Source: Pseudomonas siliginis (GTDB lineage Bacteria > Pseudomonadota > Gammaproteobacteria > Pseudomonadales > Pseudomonadaceae). From it: DNA of 64,000 nucleotides. Shown one piece after another: positions 43,918 to 51,784 of this stretch. The notes beneath the pieces are model-generated. The model had not been told where the DNA came from. It made no database searches and worked only from the letters and a program-made list of their open reading frames with translations. How positions within the stretch are numbered: the first letter of the stretch is position 1; every line of letters begins with the position of its first letter. The position numbers and the translations under genes were made by a program. The stretch lies in assembly GCF_019145195.1 (NCBI RefSeq), contig NZ_JAHSTW010000010.1, positions 62,001 through 126,000 on the forward strand, in the 5' to 3' direction.

Positions 43918-45384
43918 ATGCACCCACACATGATCAAACTGCTCAGCCTCTCGGCCCTGACCCTCGGCATTCTCGCTGCCGGCAACGCTCGCGCCGACGC
44001 TGACGGCGCAAGCGTCACGCCACCGAAGTTCACCGCCGAGCCGTGCTGCAACCTGTGCCCGGCTGCCCATGACGCGAAGAACTACACCACGCGTTATCAG
44101 CAGAACTTCACCACCTTGGTACAGGCCCAGGGCGACTGGCTGTTCCGTACCCAGGAAGACCTGCGCACCGAGTTCAACACCACGCCGGCCGGCTACAAGC
44201 GCCTGCAACAGTTGCACGATGCGTTCAAGAGTAAAGGCGTCGAGTTGGTGATCGTTTACCAGCCGACCCGTGGCCTGGTGAACCGCAACAAGCTCAACCC
44301 GCAGGAAAAAGCCGCGTTCGATTACGAGAAAGCGCTGGGCAACTACAAGACCATGCTCGGCCGTTTCGCCAAGATGGGCTACGTGGTGCCTGACCTGTCG
44401 CCACTGACCAACGAATCGCTGCCGGACACCCTGCCCGCCCACGATTTCTACTTCCGTGGCGACCAGCACTGGACACCTTACGGTGCCCAGCGCACGGCAA
44501 AAATCGTCGCCGAAAAGGTCAAGCAGATCCCGGCCTTCGCCGACATTCCCAAGCGTGAATTCGAGACCAAGCGCTCCGGGCGCATGGGCAAGACCGGCAC
44601 TCTGCACAACATGGCCGGGCAACTGTGCGGCACCAGCTATGCGATCCAGTACATGGACCAGTTCACCACCGAGCCGAAAGGCGAGGCCGGTGACGGCGAT
44701 CTGTTCGGCGATTCCGGCAATCCGCAGATCACTCTGGTCGGTACATCGCACAGCGGCAAGAACTACAACTTCGCCGGTTTCCTCGAAGAAGCCATCGGCG
44801 CCGACATCCTCAACGTGGCCTTCCCCGGCGGCGGTTTCGAAGGTTCGATGCTGCAATACCTGGGCAGCGAAGAATTCCAGAAGACCCCGCCGAAGATTCT
44901 CATCTGGGAATTCTCGCCGCTGTATCGCCTCGATCAGGAAACCATCTATCGCCAGATGATGGCGCTGCTCGACAACGGTTGCGAAGGCAAAGACACGCAG
45001 ATGTCCGCCAGTGCCACGCTGAAGCCGGGCAGCAAGCAAGAACTGCTGGTCAACAGCAAGAACCTGAACCTGCAAAACGCCAACCATCAGGTCGACATCC
45101 GCTTCGCCGACACCTCGGTGAAAACCCTGCAAGCCACCCTCTGGTACATGAACGGTCGCCACGAGGACATCAAGATCGAGAAACCGGAAACCTCCGACAC
45201 CGACGGTCGTTTCGCCTTTGAGCTGCGCACGGACGAAGACTGGGCCTCGCAAAACCTGCTGGCCGTTGAAGTCCAGGGTCCTGAAGCCGGACCTGGCGCC
45301 ACGCCACAAAAAGTCGAAGCGAAAATCTGCAAACGCAACGTATTCCCGGGCGTCGGTCAACAGACCGCGCAGCTCGGGCAATGA
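43918..45384 (+). CDS. algX: Alginate O-acetyltransferase AlgX
   Basis: 488 residues. Periplasmic SGNH-like acetyltransferase that transfers acetyl groups directly to the polymer. Signal peptide ends near ARADA. Catalytic Asp182 and His184 (GDQHWTPYG) and Ser277 (VGTSHSGKN). The C-terminal ~120 residues form a carbohydrate-binding module. Cys-rich start of the mature protein (EPCCNLCP) is typical. 12 bp after algG. Confidence 0.95.
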   Translation: MHPHMIKLLSLSALTLGILAAGNARADADGASVTPPKFTAEPCCNLCPAAHDAKNYTTRYQQNFTTLVQAQGDWLFRTQEDLRTEFNTTPAGYKRLQQLHDAFKSKGVELVIVYQPTRGLVNRNKLNPQEKAAFDYEKALGNYKTMLGRFAKMGYVVPDLSPLTNESLPDTLPAHDFYFRGDQHWTPYGAQRTAKIVAEKVKQIPAFADIPKREFETKRSGRMGKTGTLHNMAGQLCGTSYAIQYMDQFTTEPKGEAGDGDLFGDSGNPQITLVGTSHSGKNYNFAGFLEEAIGADILNVAFPGGGFEGSMLQYLGSEEFQKTPPKILIWEFSPLYRLDQETIYRQMMALLDNGCEGKDTQMSASATLKPGSKQELLVNSKNLNLQNANHQVDIRFADTSVKTLQATLWYMNGRHEDIKIEKPETSDTDGRFAFELRTDEDWASQNLLAVEVQGPEAGPGATPQKVEAKICKRNVFPGVGQQTAQLGQ

Positions 45385-45392
45385 GGTCTGCT

Positions 45393-46517
45393 ATGCGAAA
45401 TCCGAAACTGAAAAACCTGTTGGCACCGACACTCCTGAGCCTGGCGATGTTCGCCGGGGCAACTCAGGCCGCCGCGCCATTGCGTCCGCCGCAGGGCTAC
45501 TTCGCCCCGGTGGATAAATTCAAGACCGGCGACAAGAGCGACGGCTGCGACGCGATGCCGGCGCCATACACCGGTCCGCTGCAATTTCGCAGCAAATACG
45601 AAGGTTCGGACAAGGCCCGCGCGACGCTGAACGTGCAGTCGGAAAAAGCCTTTCGCGACACCACCAAAGACATCACCACGCTGGAGCGCGGCACCGCCAA
45701 ACGCGTCATGCAGTTCATGCGCGACGGTCGCCCGGAGCAGCTCGAATGCACGCTCGACTGGCTGACCGCGTGGGCCAAGGCTGACGCGTTGATGTCCAAA
45801 GACTTCAACCACACCGGCAAGTCGATGCGCAAATGGGCGCTGGGCAGCATGGCCTCGTCGTACATTCGCCTGAAGTTCTCCGATTCGCACCCACTGGCTC
45901 AGCACCAGCAGGAAGCGCAGTTGATCGAAGCCTGGTTCAGCAAAATGGCTGATCAGGTGGTCAGCGACTGGGACAACCTGCCGCTGGAAAAAACCAACAA
46001 CCACTCGTACTGGGCCGCCTGGTCGGTGATGGCCACCGCCGTCGCCACCAACCGCCGCGACCTGTTCGACTGGGCCGTCAAGGAATACAAGGTCGGCGTC
46101 AATCAAGTCGATGCCGATGGCTTCCTGCCCAACGAACTCAAGCGCCAGCAACGCGCCCTCGCCTATCACAACTACGCCCTGCCGCCGCTGGCGATGATCG
46201 CCAGTTTCGCCCAGGTCAATGGTGTCGATCTGCGTCAGGAAAACAATGGCGCACTGAAGCGTCTGGGTGACCGCGTGTTGGCCGGCGTCAAGGACCCTGA
46301 CGAGTTCGAAGAAAAGAACGGCAAAAAGCAGGACATGACCGACCTGAAAGAGGACATGAAATTCGCCTGGCTCGAACCGTTCTGCACGCTCTACACCTGT
46401 GCGCCGGATGTGATCGAGAAGAAGCGCGACATGCAACCGTTCAAGACTTTCCGTCTTGGCGGCGACCTGACCAAGGTCTACGACCCGTCGCATGAAAAGG
46501 GCAACAAGGGTTCGTAA
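45393..46517 (+). CDS. algL: Alginate lyase AlgL
   Basis: 374 residues, PL5 family. Periplasmic lyase that clears polymer from the periplasm. Signal peptide MRNPKLKNLLAPTLLSLAMF, cleavage near TQAAA. Catalytic motif NNHSYW with His204, equivalent to P. aeruginosa His202. The ATG at 45393 has GAGG six bases upstream; a further ATG at 45381 overlaps the algX stop in ATGA. Followed by a REPIN. Confidence 0.95.
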   Translation: MRNPKLKNLLAPTLLSLAMFAGATQAAAPLRPPQGYFAPVDKFKTGDKSDGCDAMPAPYTGPLQFRSKYEGSDKARATLNVQSEKAFRDTTKDITTLERGTAKRVMQFMRDGRPEQLECTLDWLTAWAKADALMSKDFNHTGKSMRKWALGSMASSYIRLKFSDSHPLAQHQQEAQLIEAWFSKMADQVVSDWDNLPLEKTNNHSYWAAWSVMATAVATNRRDLFDWAVKEYKVGVNQVDADGFLPNELKRQQRALAYHNYALPPLAMIASFAQVNGVDLRQENNGALKRLGDRVLAGVKDPDEFEEKNGKKQDMTDLKEDMKFAWLEPFCTLYTCAPDVIEKKRDMQPFKTFRLGGDLTKVYDPSHEKGNKGS

Positions 46518-46533
46518 GGCCAGACGCAAAACC

Positions 46534-46623
46534 TGTGGGAGCGAGCCTGCTCGCGAATGCGGTCTGACATTCAGAATGTGATGTCGACTGACACGACGCT
46601 TTCGCGAGCAGGCTCGCTCCCAC
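46534..46623. repeat. REPIN between algL and algI
   Basis: Intact REP pair in the 215-bp gap that splits the operon into algD-L and algI-A. The last base differs from the consensus (CACG for CACA). Confidence 0.92.
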
Positions 46624-46674
46624 GGGTGCCGGTGTCAGGTTTGAGATTTTTGAGTTGACCCTCCGGTTTTACGT

Positions 46675-46691
46675 GGGGGGGTTTGGGGGGG
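46675..46691 (+). other. Two G7 tracts before algI
   Basis: GGGGGGG-TTT-GGGGGGG, 42 bp before the algI start. Could form a G-quadruplex in the leader RNA and is prone to slippage. Confidence 0.6.
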
Positions 46692-46732
46692 CTTTGGCCC
46701 TTGACTGTTGGTTCAAACATGGAGAGATCGGG

Positions 46733-48298
46733 ATGGTATTTTCATCCAACGTGTTCCTGTTTCTGTTCTTGCCGATCTTTCTCGGCTTGTACTACCTGAG
46801 CGGGCAACGCTATCGCAACCTGCTGCTGCTGATCGCCAGCTACGTGTTCTACGCCTGGTGGCGGGTGGACTTCCTCGCGCTGTTCGCAGCGGTCACGCTG
46901 TGGAACTACTGGATCGGCCTGAAGGTCGGTGCCGCCGGCGTACGAACCAAACCGGCGCAGCGCTGGCTGCTGCTCGGCGTGGCCGTCGACCTGTGCATCC
47001 TGGGCTACTTCAAGTACGCCAACTTCGGTGTCGACAGCATCAACGAGATCATGACTTCGTTCGGTCTCGAGCCGTTCATCCTCACCCACGTGCTGCTGCC
47101 GATCGGTATTTCGTTCTACATCTTCGAATCGATCAGCTACATCATCGACGTGTACCGTGGCGACACTCCGGCCACGCGCAACCTGATCGACTTCGCAGCA
47201 TTCGTGGCGATCTTCCCGCACCTGATTGCCGGCCCGGTCCTGCGTTTTCGCGACCTCGCCGATCAGTTCAACAACCGCACGCACACCCTCGACAAATTCT
47301 CCGAGGGCTGCACGCGGTTCATGCAGGGTTTCATCAAGAAAGTCTTTATTGCCGACACCCTCGCCGTGGTCGCCGACCATTGCTTCGCCCTGCAGAACCC
47401 GACCACGGGTGACGCCTGGCTCGGCGCACTGGCGTACACCGCACAGCTGTATTTCGATTTCTCCGGTTACAGCGACATGGCCATCGGTCTGGGCTTGATG
47501 ATGGGTTTCCGCTTCATGGAAAACTTCAAGCAGCCGTACATCAGCCAGTCGATCACCGAGTTCTGGCGCCGCTGGCACATCAGCCTGTCGACCTGGCTGC
47601 GTGACTACCTGTACATCACCCTCGGCGGTAACCGTAAAGGCACGCTGATGACCTATCGCAACCTGTTCCTGACCATGCTGCTCGGTGGTCTGTGGCACGG
47701 CGCGAACATCACTTACATCATCTGGGGCGCCTGGCACGGCATGTGGCTGGCGATCGAAAAAATGCTCGGCCTGAACACTTCGCCGCGCAGCCTCAACCCG
47801 ATCCGCTGGGCACTGACTTTCCTGCTGGTAGTAATGGGCTGGGTGATCTTCCGTGCCGAGAACCTGCACGTTGCCGGGCGCATGTACGGAGCAATGTTCA
47901 GCTTCGGCGACTGGTCGCTGTCGGAACTCAATCAGGCCAGCCTCACCGGTCTGCAAGTGGCAACCCTGGTGGTGGCTTACGTGACCCTGGCGTTCTTCGG
48001 CCTGCGTGATCTGTACACCAATCAGCCGCCAGCCAAGACCAAACCTGAAGTCAACGTCGAGGCCGATGGCCCTGCCACGGCGACGCCGGGAATGATCAAG
48101 GCAGCGCCTGGGGAAAATCCGGCGAGCATCCACGAACCTGGCTACACCGTTGGCGTCGAAGCCCAGGTGCAACCGGCCTACTGGACCGCCGACTGGTCGC
48201 GCTATGTGATGCGCGGACTGATCCTGCTGCTGTTCATCGCCTCGATTCTCAAACTCTCGGCGCAAAGCTTCTCGCCGTTCCTTTACTTCCAGTTCTGA
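46733..48298 (+). CDS. algI: MBOAT acetyl-transfer protein AlgI
   Basis: 521 residues, about eleven membrane helices. Moves acetyl groups across the inner membrane for AlgJ and AlgX. Catalytic His322 (GGLWHGANITY), exactly as numbered in P. aeruginosa, and a second WHG at 335. A Pro/Ala/Glu-rich cytoplasmic insertion (about 435-480) precedes the last helix. Start MVFSSNVFLFLFLPIF with GGAGA upstream; longer in-frame starts lie in G-rich non-coding sequence. Confidence 0.96.
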   Translation: MVFSSNVFLFLFLPIFLGLYYLSGQRYRNLLLLIASYVFYAWWRVDFLALFAAVTLWNYWIGLKVGAAGVRTKPAQRWLLLGVAVDLCILGYFKYANFGVDSINEIMTSFGLEPFILTHVLLPIGISFYIFESISYIIDVYRGDTPATRNLIDFAAFVAIFPHLIAGPVLRFRDLADQFNNRTHTLDKFSEGCTRFMQGFIKKVFIADTLAVVADHCFALQNPTTGDAWLGALAYTAQLYFDFSGYSDMAIGLGLMMGFRFMENFKQPYISQSITEFWRRWHISLSTWLRDYLYITLGGNRKGTLMTYRNLFLTMLLGGLWHGANITYIIWGAWHGMWLAIEKMLGLNTSPRSLNPIRWALTFLLVVMGWVIFRAENLHVAGRMYGAMFSFGDWSLSELNQASLTGLQVATLVVAYVTLAFFGLRDLYTNQPPAKTKPEVNVEADGPATATPGMIKAAPGENPASIHEPGYTVGVEAQVQPAYWTADWSRYVMRGLILLLFIASILKLSAQSFSPFLYFQF

Positions 48299-48308
48299 GG
48301 GATCTGAC

Positions 48309-49481
48309 ATGACCCGCTCATTACGCATCTTCTACATCGCCCTGTTCCTGGTGACGCTGTTGGTCCTCGGTCTGTGGTCGATTCGCAGCTTCTTCGGCTT
48401 CAGTACCAACGCCGACGCGACGGTGCTCAATGGCCGCTGGACCAAGGCGGTGGAAACCCACTACGACGATGAATTCCCGATCAAGCGTCTGGGCACCAAC
48501 CTCTGGGCCGCGCTGGATTTCAAACTGTTCAACGAAGGTCGTCCGGGCGTCGTGCTCGGCCGCGACCAGTGGTTGTACAGCGATGAAGAATTCAACCCGA
48601 TCGTCAACGAACAGCAGAACCTGCAAGGCAACTACGCGCTGGTCGAAGGCGTGCGCCAGACCCTGAAAGAGAAAGGCGTGAAACTGGTGATGGCGATCGT
48701 GCCGGCCAAGGTGCGTCTGTATCCAGAGCATCTGGATGAAGTGAAGCCTTCGAGCATTCACCAGAACCTGTATCAGGATTTCCACGCCCGTGTCGCGGCC
48801 GACAAGATCCTCGCCCCTGACCTGCTCGGCCCGCTGCAACAGGCCAAGCAGAACGGTGAGCAAGTGTTCCTGCGCACCGACACCCACTGGACGCCGGAGG
48901 GCGCCGAGATCGCCGCCAACACGCTGGCGAAAACCATTGCCGAGAAATTCCCGCTGAGCGGCGAGCCACAGCGCTTCGTTACCACGCCAGCAGAGAAGGT
49001 CACGCACAAGGGCGATCTGCGTCTGTTCCTGCCGCTCGATCCGCTGTTCGAAAACATGATGCCGGCGCCTGAGCCACTGCTCAAACGCAACACCGTGGCC
49101 GCCGAACAACCTGCCGGTGACGACGCCCTGTTCGCCAACAGCGAAGTACCGGTCGCGCTGATCGGCACCAGCTACAGCGCCAACCCCAACTGGAACTTCG
49201 TCGGTGCGCTCAAGCAAGCGCTGCACAGCGACGTCGTCAATTACGCCGAAGACGGCCATGGCCCGATTCTGCCGATGCTCAGCTACCTGAAAAGCGATGA
49301 CTTCAAGAACAGCCCGCCACAAGTGCTGATCTGGGAGTTTCCTGAACGATATCTGCCTGTGAACAACGAAATCGGCGACGCCGACCCGCAGTGGGTCGCA
49401 GAGCTCAAACAAGCCGGCGCCCGCCAACAAAACGTAGCCATCAACACTAAATCCGAGACGCCCGATCGGGCGCAAAACTGA
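48309..49481 (+). CDS. algJ: Alginate O-acetyltransferase AlgJ
   Basis: 390 residues. Signal-anchored periplasmic SGNH-like acetyltransferase related to AlgX, one N-terminal helix (ALFLVTLLVLGLWSI). Triad residues Asp191, His193 (TDTHWTPEG) and Ser288 (GTSYSANPNW) are intact. Thought to pass acetyl groups from AlgI onward. 10 bp after algI. Confidence 0.95.
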   Translation: MTRSLRIFYIALFLVTLLVLGLWSIRSFFGFSTNADATVLNGRWTKAVETHYDDEFPIKRLGTNLWAALDFKLFNEGRPGVVLGRDQWLYSDEEFNPIVNEQQNLQGNYALVEGVRQTLKEKGVKLVMAIVPAKVRLYPEHLDEVKPSSIHQNLYQDFHARVAADKILAPDLLGPLQQAKQNGEQVFLRTDTHWTPEGAEIAANTLAKTIAEKFPLSGEPQRFVTTPAEKVTHKGDLRLFLPLDPLFENMMPAPEPLLKRNTVAAEQPAGDDALFANSEVPVALIGTSYSANPNWNFVGALKQALHSDVVNYAEDGHGPILPMLSYLKSDDFKNSPPQVLIWEFPERYLPVNNEIGDADPQWVAELKQAGARQQNVAINTKSETPDRAQN

Positions 49482-49495
49482 AAGAGAGGTACACC

Positions 49496-50152
49496 ATGAC
49501 TTTCACTACTACTCCTCGTCGTCTCGCTAAAAGCTTCGCACTGGTTGCTGGCCTCAGCGTACTTTCCGTCCCAGCCTTCGCCGGCGGCGACGCCGCGCTG
49601 TACGGCCCGACCGCTCCGAAAGGCTCGACCTTCGTGCGTGTCTACAACGCCAGCAACGCTGAAGTCAGCGCGACTGTCGGCAGCACCAACCTGAGCGATA
49701 TCGCGCCACTGGCCAGCAGCGACTTCAGCTTCATGCCGGGCGGCGATTACAGCGCCAAGGTCGGTAGCCAGACCCTGCCGGTCAAACTCGCTGGTGACCA
49801 CTACTACACCCTGGTCAACAACGCTTCCGGCGCGCCACAACTGATCGAAGAGCCGCCGTTCAAGAACAAGCAGAAATCCCTGGTTCGTGTACAGAACCTC
49901 AGCGACAAACCACTGACCCTGAAGACCGCCGACGGCAAGACCGAAGTGGTGCCGAACGTGGCAGCCAAGGGCCGTGGCGAACGTGAAATCAACCCGGTGA
50001 AAGTCAGCCTGGCACTGTACGAAGGCGACAAGAAAGTCGGCGACGTGAAACCGGTCGCTCTGGAGCGTGGTGAGGCAGCCGTGCTGTACGTCACCGGCAA
50101 CGGCAGCAACCTGTCGCCAGTCTGGGTGAAACGCCCGGTGTCGACTCGCTAA
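49496..50152 (+). CDS. algF: Alginate O-acetylation protein AlgF
   Basis: 218 residues. Periplasmic adaptor needed for alginate acetylation, thought to link AlgJ and AlgX. Signal peptide MTFTTTPRRLAKSFALVAGL with cleavage at AFAGG. Two beta-sandwich-like halves (GSTFVRVYNASNAEVSATVG; KSLVRVQNLSDKPLTLKTAD). 14 bp after algJ with an AGAGAGG ribosome-binding site. Confidence 0.94.
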   Translation: MTFTTTPRRLAKSFALVAGLSVLSVPAFAGGDAALYGPTAPKGSTFVRVYNASNAEVSATVGSTNLSDIAPLASSDFSFMPGGDYSAKVGSQTLPVKLAGDHYYTLVNNASGAPQLIEEPPFKNKQKSLVRVQNLSDKPLTLKTADGKTEVVPNVAAKGRGEREINPVKVSLALYEGDKKVGDVKPVALERGEAAVLYVTGNGSNLSPVWVKRPVSTR

Positions 50153-50179
50153 TCGCTCGAGCTATCAGCTACTAGCTTC

Positions 50180-50220
50180 AAGCTGCAAGTGAAGTGCTTC
50201 TAACTCACCACTTGCAGCTT
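50180..50220. repeat. AAGCTGCAAG-family repeat, algF-algA gap
   Basis: AAGCTGCAAGTG (50180-50191) and CACTTGCAGCTT (50209-50220), perfect 12-bp inverted repeat in the 102-bp gap before algA. Confidence 0.75.
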
Positions 50221-50254
50221 GCAGCTCTCAACTGCATTTTATGGAGTAAACATT

Positions 50255-51706
50255 ATGATTCCGGTGATCTTGTCAGGTGGTAGCGGTTCGCGTCTGTGGC
50301 CTCTTTCGCGTAAGCAGTTCCCTAAACAATTCCTCGCTCTGACCGGCGAACACACACTGTTCCAGCAAACCCTCGAGCGCCTGGTGTTCGAAGGCATGGA
50401 CACGCCAATCGTGGTCTGCAACAAGGAACACCGTTTCATCGTCAACGAGCAACTGGCCGCACGCAATCTGGAATGCCAGCGCATCCTGATGGAACCGTTC
50501 GGCCGCAACACGTCGCCGGCCGTAGCATTGACCGCGATGATGCTGGTCAATGAAGGTCGTGACGAACTGATGCTGGTGCTGCCGGCCGACCACGTGCTGG
50601 AAGACCAGAAAGCGCTGCAACGCGCCCTCGCTCTGGCCACCGTCGCGGCGGAAAACGGCGAAATGGTGCTGTTCGGCGTGCCGGCAACCAAACCGGAAAC
50701 CGGCTACGGCTACATCAAATCCACTGCTGATTCGCTGCTGCCCGAAGGCGTCAGCCGCGTCTCGCACTTCGTCGAAAAACCGGATGTGAAGCGAGCCACC
50801 GAGTACGTCGAATCCGGCGGTTACTACTGGAACAGCGGCATGTTCCTGTTCCGTGCCAGCCGCTTCCTCGAAGAACTGAAAAAGCACGATCCGGACATCT
50901 ACGACACCTGCCTGCTGACCCTTGAGCGCAGCCAGCAGGACGCTGACACCATCACCTTCGACGAAGCCACCTTCGCCTGCTGCCCGGACAACTCCATCGA
51001 CTACTCGGTGATGGAAAAAACCCAGCGCGCCTGCGTGGTGCCGCTGACCGCCGGCTGGAGCGATGTCGGCTGCTGGTCGTCGCTGTGGGAAGTCAACGAG
51101 AAAGACGCCAACGGCAACGTCAGCAAAGGCGATGTGGTCATCCAGGACAGCAAGAACTGCATGATCCACGGCAACGGCAAACTGGTCTCGGTGATCGGTC
51201 TGGAAAACATCGTCGTGGTCGAAACCAAGGACGCGATGATGATTGCCCACAAGGACAAGGTCCAGGGCGTCAAGCAGATGGTCAACACCCTCAACGCCCA
51301 GGGCCGCAGCGAAACCCAGAACCACTGCGAAGTCTATCGTCCGTGGGGCTCGTACGACTCGGTGGACATGGGCGGGCGCTTCCAGGTCAAGCACATCTCG
51401 GTCAAGCCGGGCGCGTGCCTGTCGCTGCAGATGCACCACCACCGCGCCGAACACTGGATCGTGGTCAGCGGCACCGCCGAAGTGACCTGCGACGAAAACG
51501 TGTTCCTGCTCACCGAAAACCAGTCGACTTACATCCCGATCGCCTCGGTGCACCGCCTGCGCAACCCGGGCAAGATCCCGCTGGAAATCATCGAAGTGCA
51601 GTCGGGTTCGTACCTGGGTGAAGACGATATCGAGCGTTTCGAAGATATCTACGGCCGCTCCACCCCGATCGAACGCGGCGTGTCGGTGAAAACCATCGCG
51701 CAGTAA
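50255..51706 (+). CDS. algA: Phosphomannose isomerase / GDP-mannose pyrophosphorylase AlgA
   Basis: 483 residues, bifunctional. The N-terminal pyrophosphorylase domain carries LSGGSGSRLWPLSRKQFPKQ (signature at 6-25) and FVEKPD; the C-terminal type II phosphomannose isomerase cupin has QMHHHRAEHW and GTAEVTCDE. It makes mannose-6-phosphate from fructose-6-phosphate and GDP-mannose from mannose-1-phosphate, feeding AlgD. Last gene of the operon. GGAG lies eight bases before the ATG. Confidence 0.96.
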   Translation: MIPVILSGGSGSRLWPLSRKQFPKQFLALTGEHTLFQQTLERLVFEGMDTPIVVCNKEHRFIVNEQLAARNLECQRILMEPFGRNTSPAVALTAMMLVNEGRDELMLVLPADHVLEDQKALQRALALATVAAENGEMVLFGVPATKPETGYGYIKSTADSLLPEGVSRVSHFVEKPDVKRATEYVESGGYYWNSGMFLFRASRFLEELKKHDPDIYDTCLLTLERSQQDADTITFDEATFACCPDNSIDYSVMEKTQRACVVPLTAGWSDVGCWSSLWEVNEKDANGNVSKGDVVIQDSKNCMIHGNGKLVSVIGLENIVVVETKDAMMIAHKDKVQGVKQMVNTLNAQGRSETQNHCEVYRPWGSYDSVDMGGRFQVKHISVKPGACLSLQMHHHRAEHWIVVSGTAEVTCDENVFLLTENQSTYIPIASVHRLRNPGKIPLEIIEVQSGSYLGEDDIERFEDIYGRSTPIERGVSVKTIAQ

Positions 51707-51723
51707 TCGCCTGCTGAAACAAG

Positions 51724-51782
51724 AAGCCCTCGTCCAGCCCGTTGCGTTCCCTATCCGCAGCGGGCTGGGCGGGGGCTTTTTT
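51724..51782 (+). terminator. Rho-independent terminator of the alginate operon
   Basis: Long stem AAGCCC...CCAGCCCG / CGGGCTGG...GGGCTT followed by TTTTT, 17 bp after algA. Confidence 0.88.
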
Positions 51783-51784
51783 GT

